Shown piece after piece: positions 15,103 to 22,281 of a stretch of 34,660 nucleotides of DNA. Position numbers and translations under genes: made by a program. Position 1 is the stretch's first letter; each line of letters opens with the position of its first letter. The stretch lies in NCBI GenBank assembly GCA_031275035.1, contig JAISPH010000148.1, forward strand, positions 1 to 34,660, written 5' to 3'. The notes beneath the pieces were generated by a model that had not been told where the DNA came from, made no database searches, and worked only from the letters and a program-made list of their open reading frames with translations. Source of the stretch: Treponema sp. (GTDB taxonomy: Bacteria; Spirochaetota; Spirochaetia; Treponematales; Breznakiellaceae).

Positions 15103-15474
15103 ATGGGAAACGTATCCTATGACGCAAGTCTTGATTTCGGGAGCGCGGCCCTTGCGTCCGACGCGAAACTCCCCAACATCCTGGACCTGGGGGAGACCAG
15201 CGCGGACCGCATGACGGTGGACCTGTTCGCCCGGGACCTGGCGGGGGGAACCGCCCTCGCGGTGACGGTGCAGGGGACCGACGACACGAGCGGGACGCCG
15301 GTCTGGACGGACGTGGGGAAAAATACCTTTACGACGGCCGCCCTGAGCGCGGCGGGGGGAAGGGTGGCCATATCGCCCAACCCCTACCGGTATCTGCAGG
15401 TGATCCTCACCAAGTCGGGGACCTTCACGGCGGGAACCGTGAAAGGCCAGCTTAACACTTACGTCGGGAAGTAA
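15103..15474 (+). CDS. Bbp16-like virion protein (capsid decoration/stabilising), 123 aa
   Basis: ATG 15103 has AAAGGAGG upstream. The protein is beta-rich: DASLDFGSAALASDAKLPNI, ALAVTVQGTDDTSGTPVWTD, and NPYRYLQVILTKSGTFTAGT. This is the form of BPP-1 Bbp16-type proteins found directly behind the capsid gene, which act as head-surface trimers. The 3' end of this gene (from 15440) is part of an 80-bp sequence repeated at 15948-16027 beyond the tad2-like gene. Confidence 0.7.
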   Translation: MGNVSYDASLDFGSAALASDAKLPNILDLGETSADRMTVDLFARDLAGGTALAVTVQGTDDTSGTPVWTDVGKNTFTTAALSAAGGRVAISPNPYRYLQVILTKSGTFTAGTVKGQLNTYVGK

Positions 15475-15519
15475 CGGCGCGGCCGGGGAACGTTCCCCGG
15501 CTTTTATATCCAGGAGAGA
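15440..15519 (+). repeat. 80-bp direct repeat, copy 1
   Basis: This copy covers the last 35 bases of the Bbp16-like gene, its terminator palindrome and the ribosome site ahead of the tad2-like gene. It matches 15948-16027 at 79 of 80 positions (G at 15488 against A at 15996), with a fixed offset of 508 bases. Confidence 0.97.
15482..15507 (+). terminator. Palindromic terminator after the Bbp16-like gene
   Basis: GCCGGGGAACGTTCCCCGGC at 15482-15501 is a perfect 20-base palindrome followed by TTTTAT, 7 bases past the stop. It fits a rho-independent terminator with a tight loop. The second copy near 15990-16015 carries one mismatch in the stem. Confidence 0.75.
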
Positions 15520-15525
15520 AACACT

Positions 15526-15936
15526 ATGCAGAAATACATAGGCGTTAAGATTGTACAGGCGGAACCTGAGTCTAAAGACGGAAAAGAAGGATTCAAGGTT
15601 AGATACGAGGAAGGGTATGAGAGCTGGTGCCCGAAGGATGTGTTTCTGAAACACAACCGGCCAACTGAGGCCATGCCCTTTTCTTTTGCTATTGAAGCCG
15701 CCAAGCAGGGGAAGAAAATAACCCGGAAAGGATGGAACGGGAAGAATCAGTATGTTTTTCTTATTCCCGATTACGTGTTTAAGCGGGAAGAAATTCCCGC
15801 TCTGAAAGATGACCCCCGGGAAGAAGTAACCTTCTGGGGCTGTTTCTGCATAATGACCTCGATCGGGAAAGTGCAGATGGGCTGGCTTGCAACGCAATCA
15901 GATATGCAGGCGGCAGACTGGGAAATCGTGGCATAA
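15526..15936 (+). CDS. tad2: Tad2-like (DUF2829) anti-Thoeris protein with N-terminal phage domain, 136 aa
   Basis: Residues ~52-136 match the DUF2829 layout: a F-x-F-A-I-E-A-A-K-Q-G-K-K-I-T-R-K-G-W-N-G-K core, V-F-L-I-P, then G-W-L-A-T-Q-S-D-M-Q-A-A-D-W-E-I-V at the end. This is the family of Tad2, a phage protein that sequesters the cyclic ADP-ribose isomer made by Thoeris defence and so blocks host suicide. The first ~50 residues (MQKYIGVKIVQAEP, then EGYKVRY-like and ESWCPKDVFLKH) are a short module I recognise from many phage proteins as an N-terminal fusion. ATG 15526 follows AGGAGAG. The gene is less GC-rich than its neighbours and lies between duplicated 80-bp segments, so it is probably a recent insertion. 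Confidence 0.85.
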   Translation: MQKYIGVKIVQAEPESKDGKEGFKVRYEEGYESWCPKDVFLKHNRPTEAMPFSFAIEAAKQGKKITRKGWNGKNQYVFLIPDYVFKREEIPALKDDPREEVTFWGCFCIMTSIGKVQMGWLATQSDMQAADWEIVA

Positions 15937-15947
15937 AAGGGGCGCCC

Positions 15948-16027
15948 TGAAAGGCCAGCTTAACACTTACGTCGGGAAGTAACGGCGCGGCCGGGAAACG
16001 TTCCCCGGCTTTTATATCCAGGAGAGA
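15948..16027 (+). repeat. 80-bp direct repeat, copy 2
   Basis: This copy carries a stranded fragment of the 3' end of the Bbp16-like gene, the mutated palindrome (A at 15996) and the ribosome site that now serves the next gene at 16034. It is outside any intact copy of the Bbp16-like gene, so it is the remnant left by a duplication or insertion. Confidence 0.97.
15990..16015 (+). terminator. Second palindromic terminator, one stem mismatch
   Basis: The 20-base palindrome of copy 1 recurs with an A for G change at 15996, followed by TTTTAT. It would end transcripts from the tad2-like gene, likely less efficiently than copy 1. Confidence 0.6.
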
Positions 16028-16033
16028 GCTATC

Positions 16034-16255
16034 ATGAAGTTTCCATTTGGAAATAATCAGAACCAATCGGCTGCGGGAACCCCCGTAAGCGGCGGAAGTA
16101 CCACCGGTACCGGAGCGGCCGCCCCGGCGCCGGCCACGGGCACATTCCGGGAGTTCATCGCCGAGGTGGACTGTATCTACCGCGGCCGCTACGTGACTGC
16201 CGGTACCAGGGTGACCGCGGAGGCGGAGCGCATCCCCCATTTCCGGAGGGCGTAA
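16034..16255 (+). CDS. Small hypothetical virion-region protein, 73 aa
   Basis: ATG 16034 follows AGGAGAG in repeat copy 2. The first ~35 residues are Gly/Ala/Thr/Pro-rich and flexible; the last ~35 (FREFIAEVDCIYRGRYVTAG then ERIPHFRRA) look like a small beta domain. Position between capsid and tail-tube genes suggests a minor structural role. No family recognised. Confidence 0.6.
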   Translation: MKFPFGNNQNQSAAGTPVSGGSTTGTGAAAPAPATGTFREFIAEVDCIYRGRYVTAGTRVTAEAERIPHFRRA

Positions 16256-16257
16256 AA

Positions 16258-17010
16258 GTGAACATGAACCGGGACCTCGTGAACCGGGCGCTCCTGGACG
16301 TGGGGCAGCAGCCCCTGGCCGACGGGGACATGCCCGATAACACGGTGTACCTGTTATGCAGGCAGTATTACCTCCAGACCTTCCTTGAGGCCCTCTCGGA
16401 GGTGGCCTGGACCGGGGGGAGGAAGCGGGACCGGCTCATGAAGACCCACCGGCCCCACCTCCCCACGGGGTACCCCTTTGTCTACGACGTGCCCTTTGAC
16501 TGCGCCCGGCCTATCGAGCTACAGGAGAACGGCTATTTCGTGGTGGAGGACCGCTATATCTGTACCGGGGTGGACAAGGCGGAGCTCCTATATGTTTCTA
16601 ACGGCAAGATACTCCGTCCCGTCGCGGCGGTAACCTGCGGAAAGCCCGGGGAGGCGATGGACATGGAGTACCTCTCCTGCGGGTGGCCGGATACGGACCC
16701 CGACGTGACCCTGGTATGCGGGGGGCCCGGGGATTTACCCCCGGAGAGCGCGCCCCTGCCCCCGGACCCGCAACCGGCTGAGGATTATCCCGATTACCGG
16801 CCCCCGGAATACGAACCGAAGTTCTACGAGTATGTGGAGAAAACCCTGGCGGCGAAATTCGCCATGAAGCTCTCGAACCAGCCGGAGCTCCATGTGCAGC
16901 TGCTTCAGGAAGCGCTGCTTATCCGGCAGGAGGCGATCACGGTGAGCATGGGGTCCAGCGCCGCGAAACGTAATCCCCAGCGCTGGTGGAAAGAGGAGCT
17001 TGGACTGTAA
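16258..17010 (+). CDS. Tail tubular protein A-like (head completion/tail gatekeeper), 250 aa
   Basis: The N-terminus RDLVNRALLDVGQQPLADGD, followed by YLQTFLEALSEVAWTGGRKR, follows the N-R-A-L-x-x-V-G ... A-L-x-x-x-x-W pattern of podovirus tail tubular A proteins such as T7 gp11, which dock beneath the portal. A Pro-rich loop (PESAPLPPDPQPAEDYPDYR) interrupts the middle, then a helical end with YEYVEKTLAAKFAMKLSNQP. GTG 16258 has GGAGGG at 16244-16249; ATG 16264 is an alternative. Its stop overlaps the next start (TAATG). Confidence 0.8.
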   Translation: MNMNRDLVNRALLDVGQQPLADGDMPDNTVYLLCRQYYLQTFLEALSEVAWTGGRKRDRLMKTHRPHLPTGYPFVYDVPFDCARPIELQENGYFVVEDRYICTGVDKAELLYVSNGKILRPVAAVTCGKPGEAMDMEYLSCGWPDTDPDVTLVCGGPGDLPPESAPLPPDPQPAEDYPDYRPPEYEPKFYEYVEKTLAAKFAMKLSNQPELHVQLLQEALLIRQEAITVSMGSSAAKRNPQRWWKEELGL

Positions 17011-19547
17011 TGCTCATTACGAACTTTGCCGCGGGGGAATTATCCGAAACCCTCTTCGGCCGGATTGATTTACCCCAGTATTATCAGGGGGTCTCGTTCC
17101 TTGAGAACTTCGAGGTGATTCCCACCGGCGGCATCGAGCGGCGGAACGGTACCAAACGGATCCGCAGGATGGAGGAGGAAGGGCGGATCATTCCCTTTAT
17201 TATATCCCGGGACGACAGCTTCCTCTTGTACCTGATCCCGGAGATTACACAAGGGGATGTTACCGCGCCGGCGCGGATTCGGATCTACCGGAACGGCGTC
17301 CAGCAGGGAACCGACGTGGTCAGTACCGCCGCGTTACCCCTCCCCCGGACCATGGCGGAAATTAACGAAGTCCAGTACGCCCAGAATTATGATCAGATGA
17401 TACTGGTCCATGAAAATTACGCGCCCCTGCGGGTGTATCTGGTCAATACCGAGCTTTATGTATTGAAGTTCAGCATGGTGTATAAAACCGAAATAATAGC
17501 GGCGGAGGGGATAAATACAAGCGAATACAACGGCGAATATGACCGGGATTATAATACAAATTCCTATTTAAACGGTGACGGCAACAACCCCCGGGCGGTT
17601 TCCTTTTTTAACGGCCGCCTCGTATTCGCGGGTACCAAAAACAACCCCCAGCGGCTTTTCTTCAGTTCCCTCAGAAATATCATCATCAACGGCAGCGAAA
17701 TCAGCAATATTCATAATTTTTCCACGTATAAATTATTTCTTACCGAACAGCGGAATTATGTTATCCTGCACGGCACGCTTGATCCTGATGACCGCAGTAA
17801 ATTAATACTTACCGCCGATGAACCGGTACCGGCCTTTCAGGGGCGCCCGGAAAAATATATTGTGGACAGCGTATACTTCCCCCCCGAAGAACTGGGGGAA
17901 GTCCGGATAGAATCTTTTAAGGGCCGCGTTGTTACCTTTACCGGGACACCGGCGCTTATCGGCCCCCTCAGTCCGGAAGAAGAAAAAGAAATCAATGATA
18001 AAATAAGCGCCTACGCCGCGTACAATACGACCATGACGGAGTATACCGTAGGATCAAAAACATATAGAATAGCGGGCGGAAGCTATTACGCGGGCTATGA
18101 TGTAAAACTCTTGATCGGCGCGAATCAATATCAATTTAAGGAAGATCTCATACTTAATCAGCATCCGACCGCCGAACTCAAAAATACCATTTGGTATGAT
18201 CTGGTTTCATTTCCCGATGATATGGCGGAAACGCTTTTAAATATAAAGGAGGGGAACTATTTACGTACTCTTTTAATGCTGGAACTCGATCATGTAATAG
18301 CGTCTGAAGATGGCGCTTTAAGACTGATTGGGTCAGAAGTTTACCAATCCGTATTATTTAGCGCGGCTGACGAGTTGTATAGGAGAATTATCTATACCAT
18401 GTCCTGGGATTTCCGGGGGACACGGTATTATGGCAAGCCGACAGATATAAAAGAGCGGGTTATCGGGCAGGTCGGGACATCGGCCGAGATGTATATTCCC
18501 GTTTATCTCCCCAAAATCATCGAAGACCGTACCCCCACCCCCGACGACGGGTTTACCTTTGAGATAGCTTCCGACATGAGCGATGCCATCAGGTGGTTGG
18601 GCCAGAACAAGAACATCCTTATCGGCACCGAAACCGCCGAGTGGGTTATCCCCGCGGGGACAAACGCGACCAACGTCCAGGCTATTCTCAACAGCCGCTA
18701 CGGAAGCGACAAGATTCAGGCGACATCCGTGGGAGACGCGATGTGCTTCTTTCAGTCCGGGCGCAAGGCTCTGGTGGAATACTATATCCCCCAGCAGGAC
18801 AATAACTTCCGGGCCAATAATATGGCCATGCTCAGTAAGAATATGCTCCACGAGAGCGCGGCCTTTGATTTTGATTTTATCTCCGCGCCCTACACCAAGA
18901 TTTTCGTATCCCGGGAAGACGGGATTATCGTGGCGTTGCTCTATGAGCGCAGTACCGGGACCTTTGCCTGGGGGCGGATCCGTACCGGCGGCCATATCAG
19001 GAGCGTAGCCGCGGTACCGGGACCCTCGGGGTATGACGACGTGTACCTCATCGTGGAACGGGAGGGGGAGTATTTCCTTGAGATGCTGGCGGAGCGGCGG
19101 CGGAGCGCGGACGCGCCGGACGCGGAGGTGTTCCTGGACAGCTACGGCCCCTGGACCGGGGACGCCGCGGGTTACACCGATGCCGCGGTGATTTACGACG
19201 AACTGAACAACAAGACCTACCCTGTTACCGAACCGCCCCCGGTGGGGGCCCGGATGTGGATAGGCTATCCGTATACGAGCCGGGTCCGCAGTATGCCGGT
19301 CCTGGCAAACGACCGGATGAAGCAGAACATTATCAAGAACCTGCACATCCGCTTTAGCGAAAGCTTCCTCCCCCGGATAAAGTCCCTCCCCAACGGGAAG
19401 GAAGATACGATAGTGCGGAGCGAACCCTACAGCGGGATAATCCAGCTGCCCTTCCCGGGGGTGTGGGATCGGGACGTGTTCTTTGAGCTTATCCACGATA
19501 AGCCGACCCGGTGCCGGGTCCTGGCGGTCAACGCGGAGGCAAACTGA
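17010..19547 (+). CDS. Tail tubular protein B-like (tail nozzle), 845 aa
   Basis: ATG 17010 overlaps the preceding stop, with AGAGGAG upstream. The start, ITNFAAGELSETLFGRIDLP then N-F-E-V-I-P-T-G-G-I-E-R-R-N-G-T, is the conserved opening of podovirus nozzle proteins (T7 gp12 type): G-E-L-S then G-G-I-x-R-R-x-G-T. The body is beta-rich and the C-terminal third contains FFQSGRKALVEYYIPQ and FSRE-type strands, as usual. Length is close to gp12 (about 800). The central part (roughly 17470-18420) is clearly AT-richer than both ends, which hints at a swapped or inserted middle domain. It would form the tail tip that contacts fibres and opens on adsorption. Confidence 0.85.
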   Translation: MLITNFAAGELSETLFGRIDLPQYYQGVSFLENFEVIPTGGIERRNGTKRIRRMEEEGRIIPFIISRDDSFLLYLIPEITQGDVTAPARIRIYRNGVQQGTDVVSTAALPLPRTMAEINEVQYAQNYDQMILVHENYAPLRVYLVNTELYVLKFSMVYKTEIIAAEGINTSEYNGEYDRDYNTNSYLNGDGNNPRAVSFFNGRLVFAGTKNNPQRLFFSSLRNIIINGSEISNIHNFSTYKLFLTEQRNYVILHGTLDPDDRSKLILTADEPVPAFQGRPEKYIVDSVYFPPEELGEVRIESFKGRVVTFTGTPALIGPLSPEEEKEINDKISAYAAYNTTMTEYTVGSKTYRIAGGSYYAGYDVKLLIGANQYQFKEDLILNQHPTAELKNTIWYDLVSFPDDMAETLLNIKEGNYLRTLLMLELDHVIASEDGALRLIGSEVYQSVLFSAADELYRRIIYTMSWDFRGTRYYGKPTDIKERVIGQVGTSAEMYIPVYLPKIIEDRTPTPDDGFTFEIASDMSDAIRWLGQNKNILIGTETAEWVIPAGTNATNVQAILNSRYGSDKIQATSVGDAMCFFQSGRKALVEYYIPQQDNNFRANNMAMLSKNMLHESAAFDFDFISAPYTKIFVSREDGIIVALLYERSTGTFAWGRIRTGGHIRSVAAVPGPSGYDDVYLIVEREGEYFLEMLAERRRSADAPDAEVFLDSYGPWTGDAAGYTDAAVIYDELNNKTYPVTEPPPVGARMWIGYPYTSRVRSMPVLANDRMKQNIIKNLHIRFSESFLPRIKSLPNGKEDTIVRSEPYSGIIQLPFPGVWDRDVFFELIHDKPTRCRVLAVNAEAN

Positions 19548-20263
19548 TGATAATAGGGGCGGCCATAGCCGGCGCGGCGATTGGGGGCATATCCTCCATC
19601 ATCGGCTTGGTAAGCAAGAATAAGCAGGCGCAACAGCAGAAAGATTTAGCCTGGGATCAATACCTGGCCGGTAAGGAATACAGCGACCAGCAGTACGCTA
19701 TCCAGAAACAGAACGCGGCGGAAGACCTGGCCTTGCAGCGCTACCGGTTAAACCAGTCCCTCGATGCTTCGGTGGATCAGTTTAACACCGGCCTTTTAGG
19801 CCAGGCTTACGGGATACAGCAGGCCCAGATACAAACGGCTTCATCCATCGGTTCTTCCCTGGCCGCCGAGGGCGCGGGAGGCACCCGGGGGAACGCCGCC
19901 AACTCCCTCATGCGGGCCTATGAAGAACGGAGCCTTGAGCGGAATATCCAGTTACAGAACGAGCAAAACAGCCAGGCCATAGGCAGTCTTGCCTCCCAGG
20001 CGACCCACGCATCCCAGGACATCAACCGCGAACGGGCGTCCTGGAACGAGGGGGGCTACCGCTATGAGCTGAAGCAGGCCCAGGACGCCTACAACCTGCA
20101 AATGGCGGAGCTGGGGCAAAGCAACTTCGACTGGAACATCGGCCAGATCAGCGCCAACGCGCCCCTTGATATCCTGGGCGGTATCTTCGGGGGGGCCTCC
20201 TCGGGAATGAAGCTGGGGGGCTCCATTTCCCAATTCAATAACCTGGGGGGATGGAGCTCATGA
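19547..20263 (+). CDS. Internal virion/ejection protein, gp14-like, 238 aa
   Basis: ATG 19547 overlaps the preceding TGA, with GGAGG upstream. Residues 1-23 are hydrophobic and Gly/Ala/Ile-rich (IIGAAIAGAAIGGISSIIGL), followed by a Gln/Ala/Asn-rich helical body. This is the form of small podovirus internal proteins that enter the outer membrane during DNA ejection. Position directly after the nozzle gene and before two larger internal proteins supports it. Confidence 0.75.
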   Translation: MIIGAAIAGAAIGGISSIIGLVSKNKQAQQQKDLAWDQYLAGKEYSDQQYAIQKQNAAEDLALQRYRLNQSLDASVDQFNTGLLGQAYGIQQAQIQTASSIGSSLAAEGAGGTRGNAANSLMRAYEERSLERNIQLQNEQNSQAIGSLASQATHASQDINRERASWNEGGYRYELKQAQDAYNLQMAELGQSNFDWNIGQISANAPLDILGGIFGGASSGMKLGGSISQFNNLGGWSS

Positions 20264-22281
20264 CGACCCTGCTTGACGTATGGAACGCCGGAACCGGTTT
20301 TGCGTCCCAGGCCCTGAATATGCTTTCGGAAGAAAAAAAGTACGTCCAGGACGTGGACCTTTTTAACGCCTCCATGGATTTTGAGAACCGGAAAATCCAG
20401 ATAGCCAAAGCCCGGGAAACGATATACGACGACGGGGGCATCAATTACCAGAACAATCCCAACTACCCCAAGGATTTCCGGCAGTACCTTGACAAGGAGC
20501 TGGGGGAATGGCGGCAGACCTGGGGGCAAAAATACGCCGATTCCCGGTATTTTACCGATAACCTCCACGAGATTGAGAGCCGGGGAGGAACGGCCCTTAA
20601 CCAGGCCCTGGCGCAGGCGGAGGTCAATTACGCGATTCAGCGGGTGAACGTTACCTACCAAGACGAGCTCAACAGGATAGACAACAATCCGAACCTGGGG
20701 CTCGGGGAAAAACGCGCCCTCATGCTTGAGTTGACCGAACGCACCCGGGGGGCCGCGGGCTGGGACGAGGCGGCGTATGATAAGAACAAAAAATCCGTCC
20801 TGGCCAAAATCCTGAATGAGGAACTGGACTTTACCGCCGGGGAAGGGCTCACGGTGGAGGATATACGCAAGCGGTACGACACCCTCGCGGCCGACAGCCT
20901 CATGCCGGGAAATACGGAGACGGGGGAGGAAGGGGGGTTATACGCGGCGCTGCCCAAGGCACGGGAGGCGATAGCAATCGGCCGGGACGCGGCGGTGGCG
21001 TCCCAGCAGGCGTATAATTTTCAGCAATTAAAGGAACTGGACGGCGCCTATGATAGTGCCCGCAGAAATTACGCGACGGCGGTGGCAATTGGGGACCCGG
21101 CGCGGGTGGACAGGGCATACCGGGAGATGATGAACGCCTACGCCCTGGGTAAGCCCCGGCAAAAGGACGCCCTGGGGAAGGGAGCGGCGGAGTACAACCC
21201 CGATAACCGGATCCAGATTATGGCCATGTTTGAGGACCCCCTGGGACTGCCCAAGCCGGGTCCAGAAGCAAAGAAGCTAACCAGTACCCAGTTTGTTGAC
21301 AACCTGGTCCAGCAATGGATAAACGGGTTCAATCCCGCGGAGTTCTCGATGGATGCCGCGGGGCAGCTGACCGGCTTCCAGGTGACCAACCCCATCACCG
21401 GAGAAAGTACCTATTATACCGGGCTATCCCTGAACGCGATTTATCAGGAACTGAACAAATATGCCGAAGCATCGGGCGGCGAGTATGCGCCGGCACAGCT
21501 GCATTATGAATTTGATAAGAAGCTGCTGGCCCGGCTGTCCGACAACGCGGAAACATCCGCGGCAAAGCGCATGTTCAGCCAGTTGATAAGTTTTACGGAT
21601 TCTCAATGGAACGATATAGAAAAACGAACCGGTATGGAACAGGACGCGATACAACAGATGATGATGGGGCAGGTCCTGGACGCCTACGCGCGGTATTCAA
21701 ACGCTCAAGATTCCGCTCCGCAGAAAAATGCGGTTCTTGAGCAGGCCCTCAAGGGGATTCGGGATCAATACATCGGGAAAAGCCTGTATTTCCTGTACGA
21801 TAACAAGGAAACCAGCGAAGCCACCTATACCCGGAATGCCCTGGGTTCTTTGGGCAATCTGGGAAAAGCCCTGGACGCCTATCATACCAACCCGGATATT
21901 AACCTTCCGGGCAGAAGCGGCGGACGGAACGTACCGGCCCACCTTGACGATAACTTCCGGGCCTATACCAACCGGGCGGAAGCCATGGCCCGGGAGGAAT
22001 TGGGGGCAGCCGAAACCAGGGTGGAAGGCGGGGATGTGATCGCCATAGATAAGAACGGCAGCCGGTACCGGATAGGAGGCACGGCCGGGGGGGACATTTT
22101 CCTGTACCAGGATGATGAAAACGGCGGATGGACGCCGATAGCCAAGCGGCAATATACCGGGGAGAACTTGTCTTCCTGGGCCAAGACTGATGTCAATGGC
22201 GAAGTGAGACGGGCGTCCCGCCCTGGTACCTTACGAGGGAGACGAGGGGCAGCGCCTTATGAGCCTTTTGAGGGGTTGTAA
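20251..22281 (+). CDS. Internal virion/ejection protein, gp15-like, 676 aa
   Basis: The gene starts at ATG 20251 (ATG 20260 also possible) and overlaps the preceding gene by 13 bases. It is a long, helical, Gln/Ala/Glu/Asn-rich protein without transmembrane segments (LLDVWNAGTGFASQALNMLS at the start). It sits in the gp14/gp15/gp16 order of podoviruses, where it would build the periplasmic part of the ejection channel. It ends with a basic tail and a stop that shares one base with the next start. No motif with known enzyme activity was found. Confidence 0.7.
   Translation: MELMTTLLDVWNAGTGFASQALNMLSEEKKYVQDVDLFNASMDFENRKIQIAKARETIYDDGGINYQNNPNYPKDFRQYLDKELGEWRQTWGQKYADSRYFTDNLHEIESRGGTALNQALAQAEVNYAIQRVNVTYQDELNRIDNNPNLGLGEKRALMLELTERTRGAAGWDEAAYDKNKKSVLAKILNEELDFTAGEGLTVEDIRKRYDTLAADSLMPGNTETGEEGGLYAALPKAREAIAIGRDAAVASQQAYNFQQLKELDGAYDSARRNYATAVAIGDPARVDRAYREMMNAYALGKPRQKDALGKGAAEYNPDNRIQIMAMFEDPLGLPKPGPEAKKLTSTQFVDNLVQQWINGFNPAEFSMDAAGQLTGFQVTNPITGESTYYTGLSLNAIYQELNKYAEASGGEYAPAQLHYEFDKKLLARLSDNAETSAAKRMFSQLISFTDSQWNDIEKRTGMEQDAIQQMMMGQVLDAYARYSNAQDSAPQKNAVLEQALKGIRDQYIGKSLYFLYDNKETSEATYTRNALGSLGNLGKALDAYHTNPDINLPGRSGGRNVPAHLDDNFRAYTNRAEAMAREELGAAETRVEGGDVIAIDKNGSRYRIGGTAGGDIFLYQDDENGGWTPIAKRQYTGENLSSWAKTDVNGEVRRASRPGTLRGRRGAAPYEPFEGL

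Noticed and set aside
14272..15897. 541-residue minus-strand open frame across the capsid genes
   Set aside because: It is antisense to well-supported capsid and Bbp16-like genes, has no ribosome site, and its Gly/Arg/Pro/Val-rich text is typical of reversed GC-rich codons. The same applies to long minus frames at 1854-2837, 6233-7531, 10963-12282 and 18354-19496.
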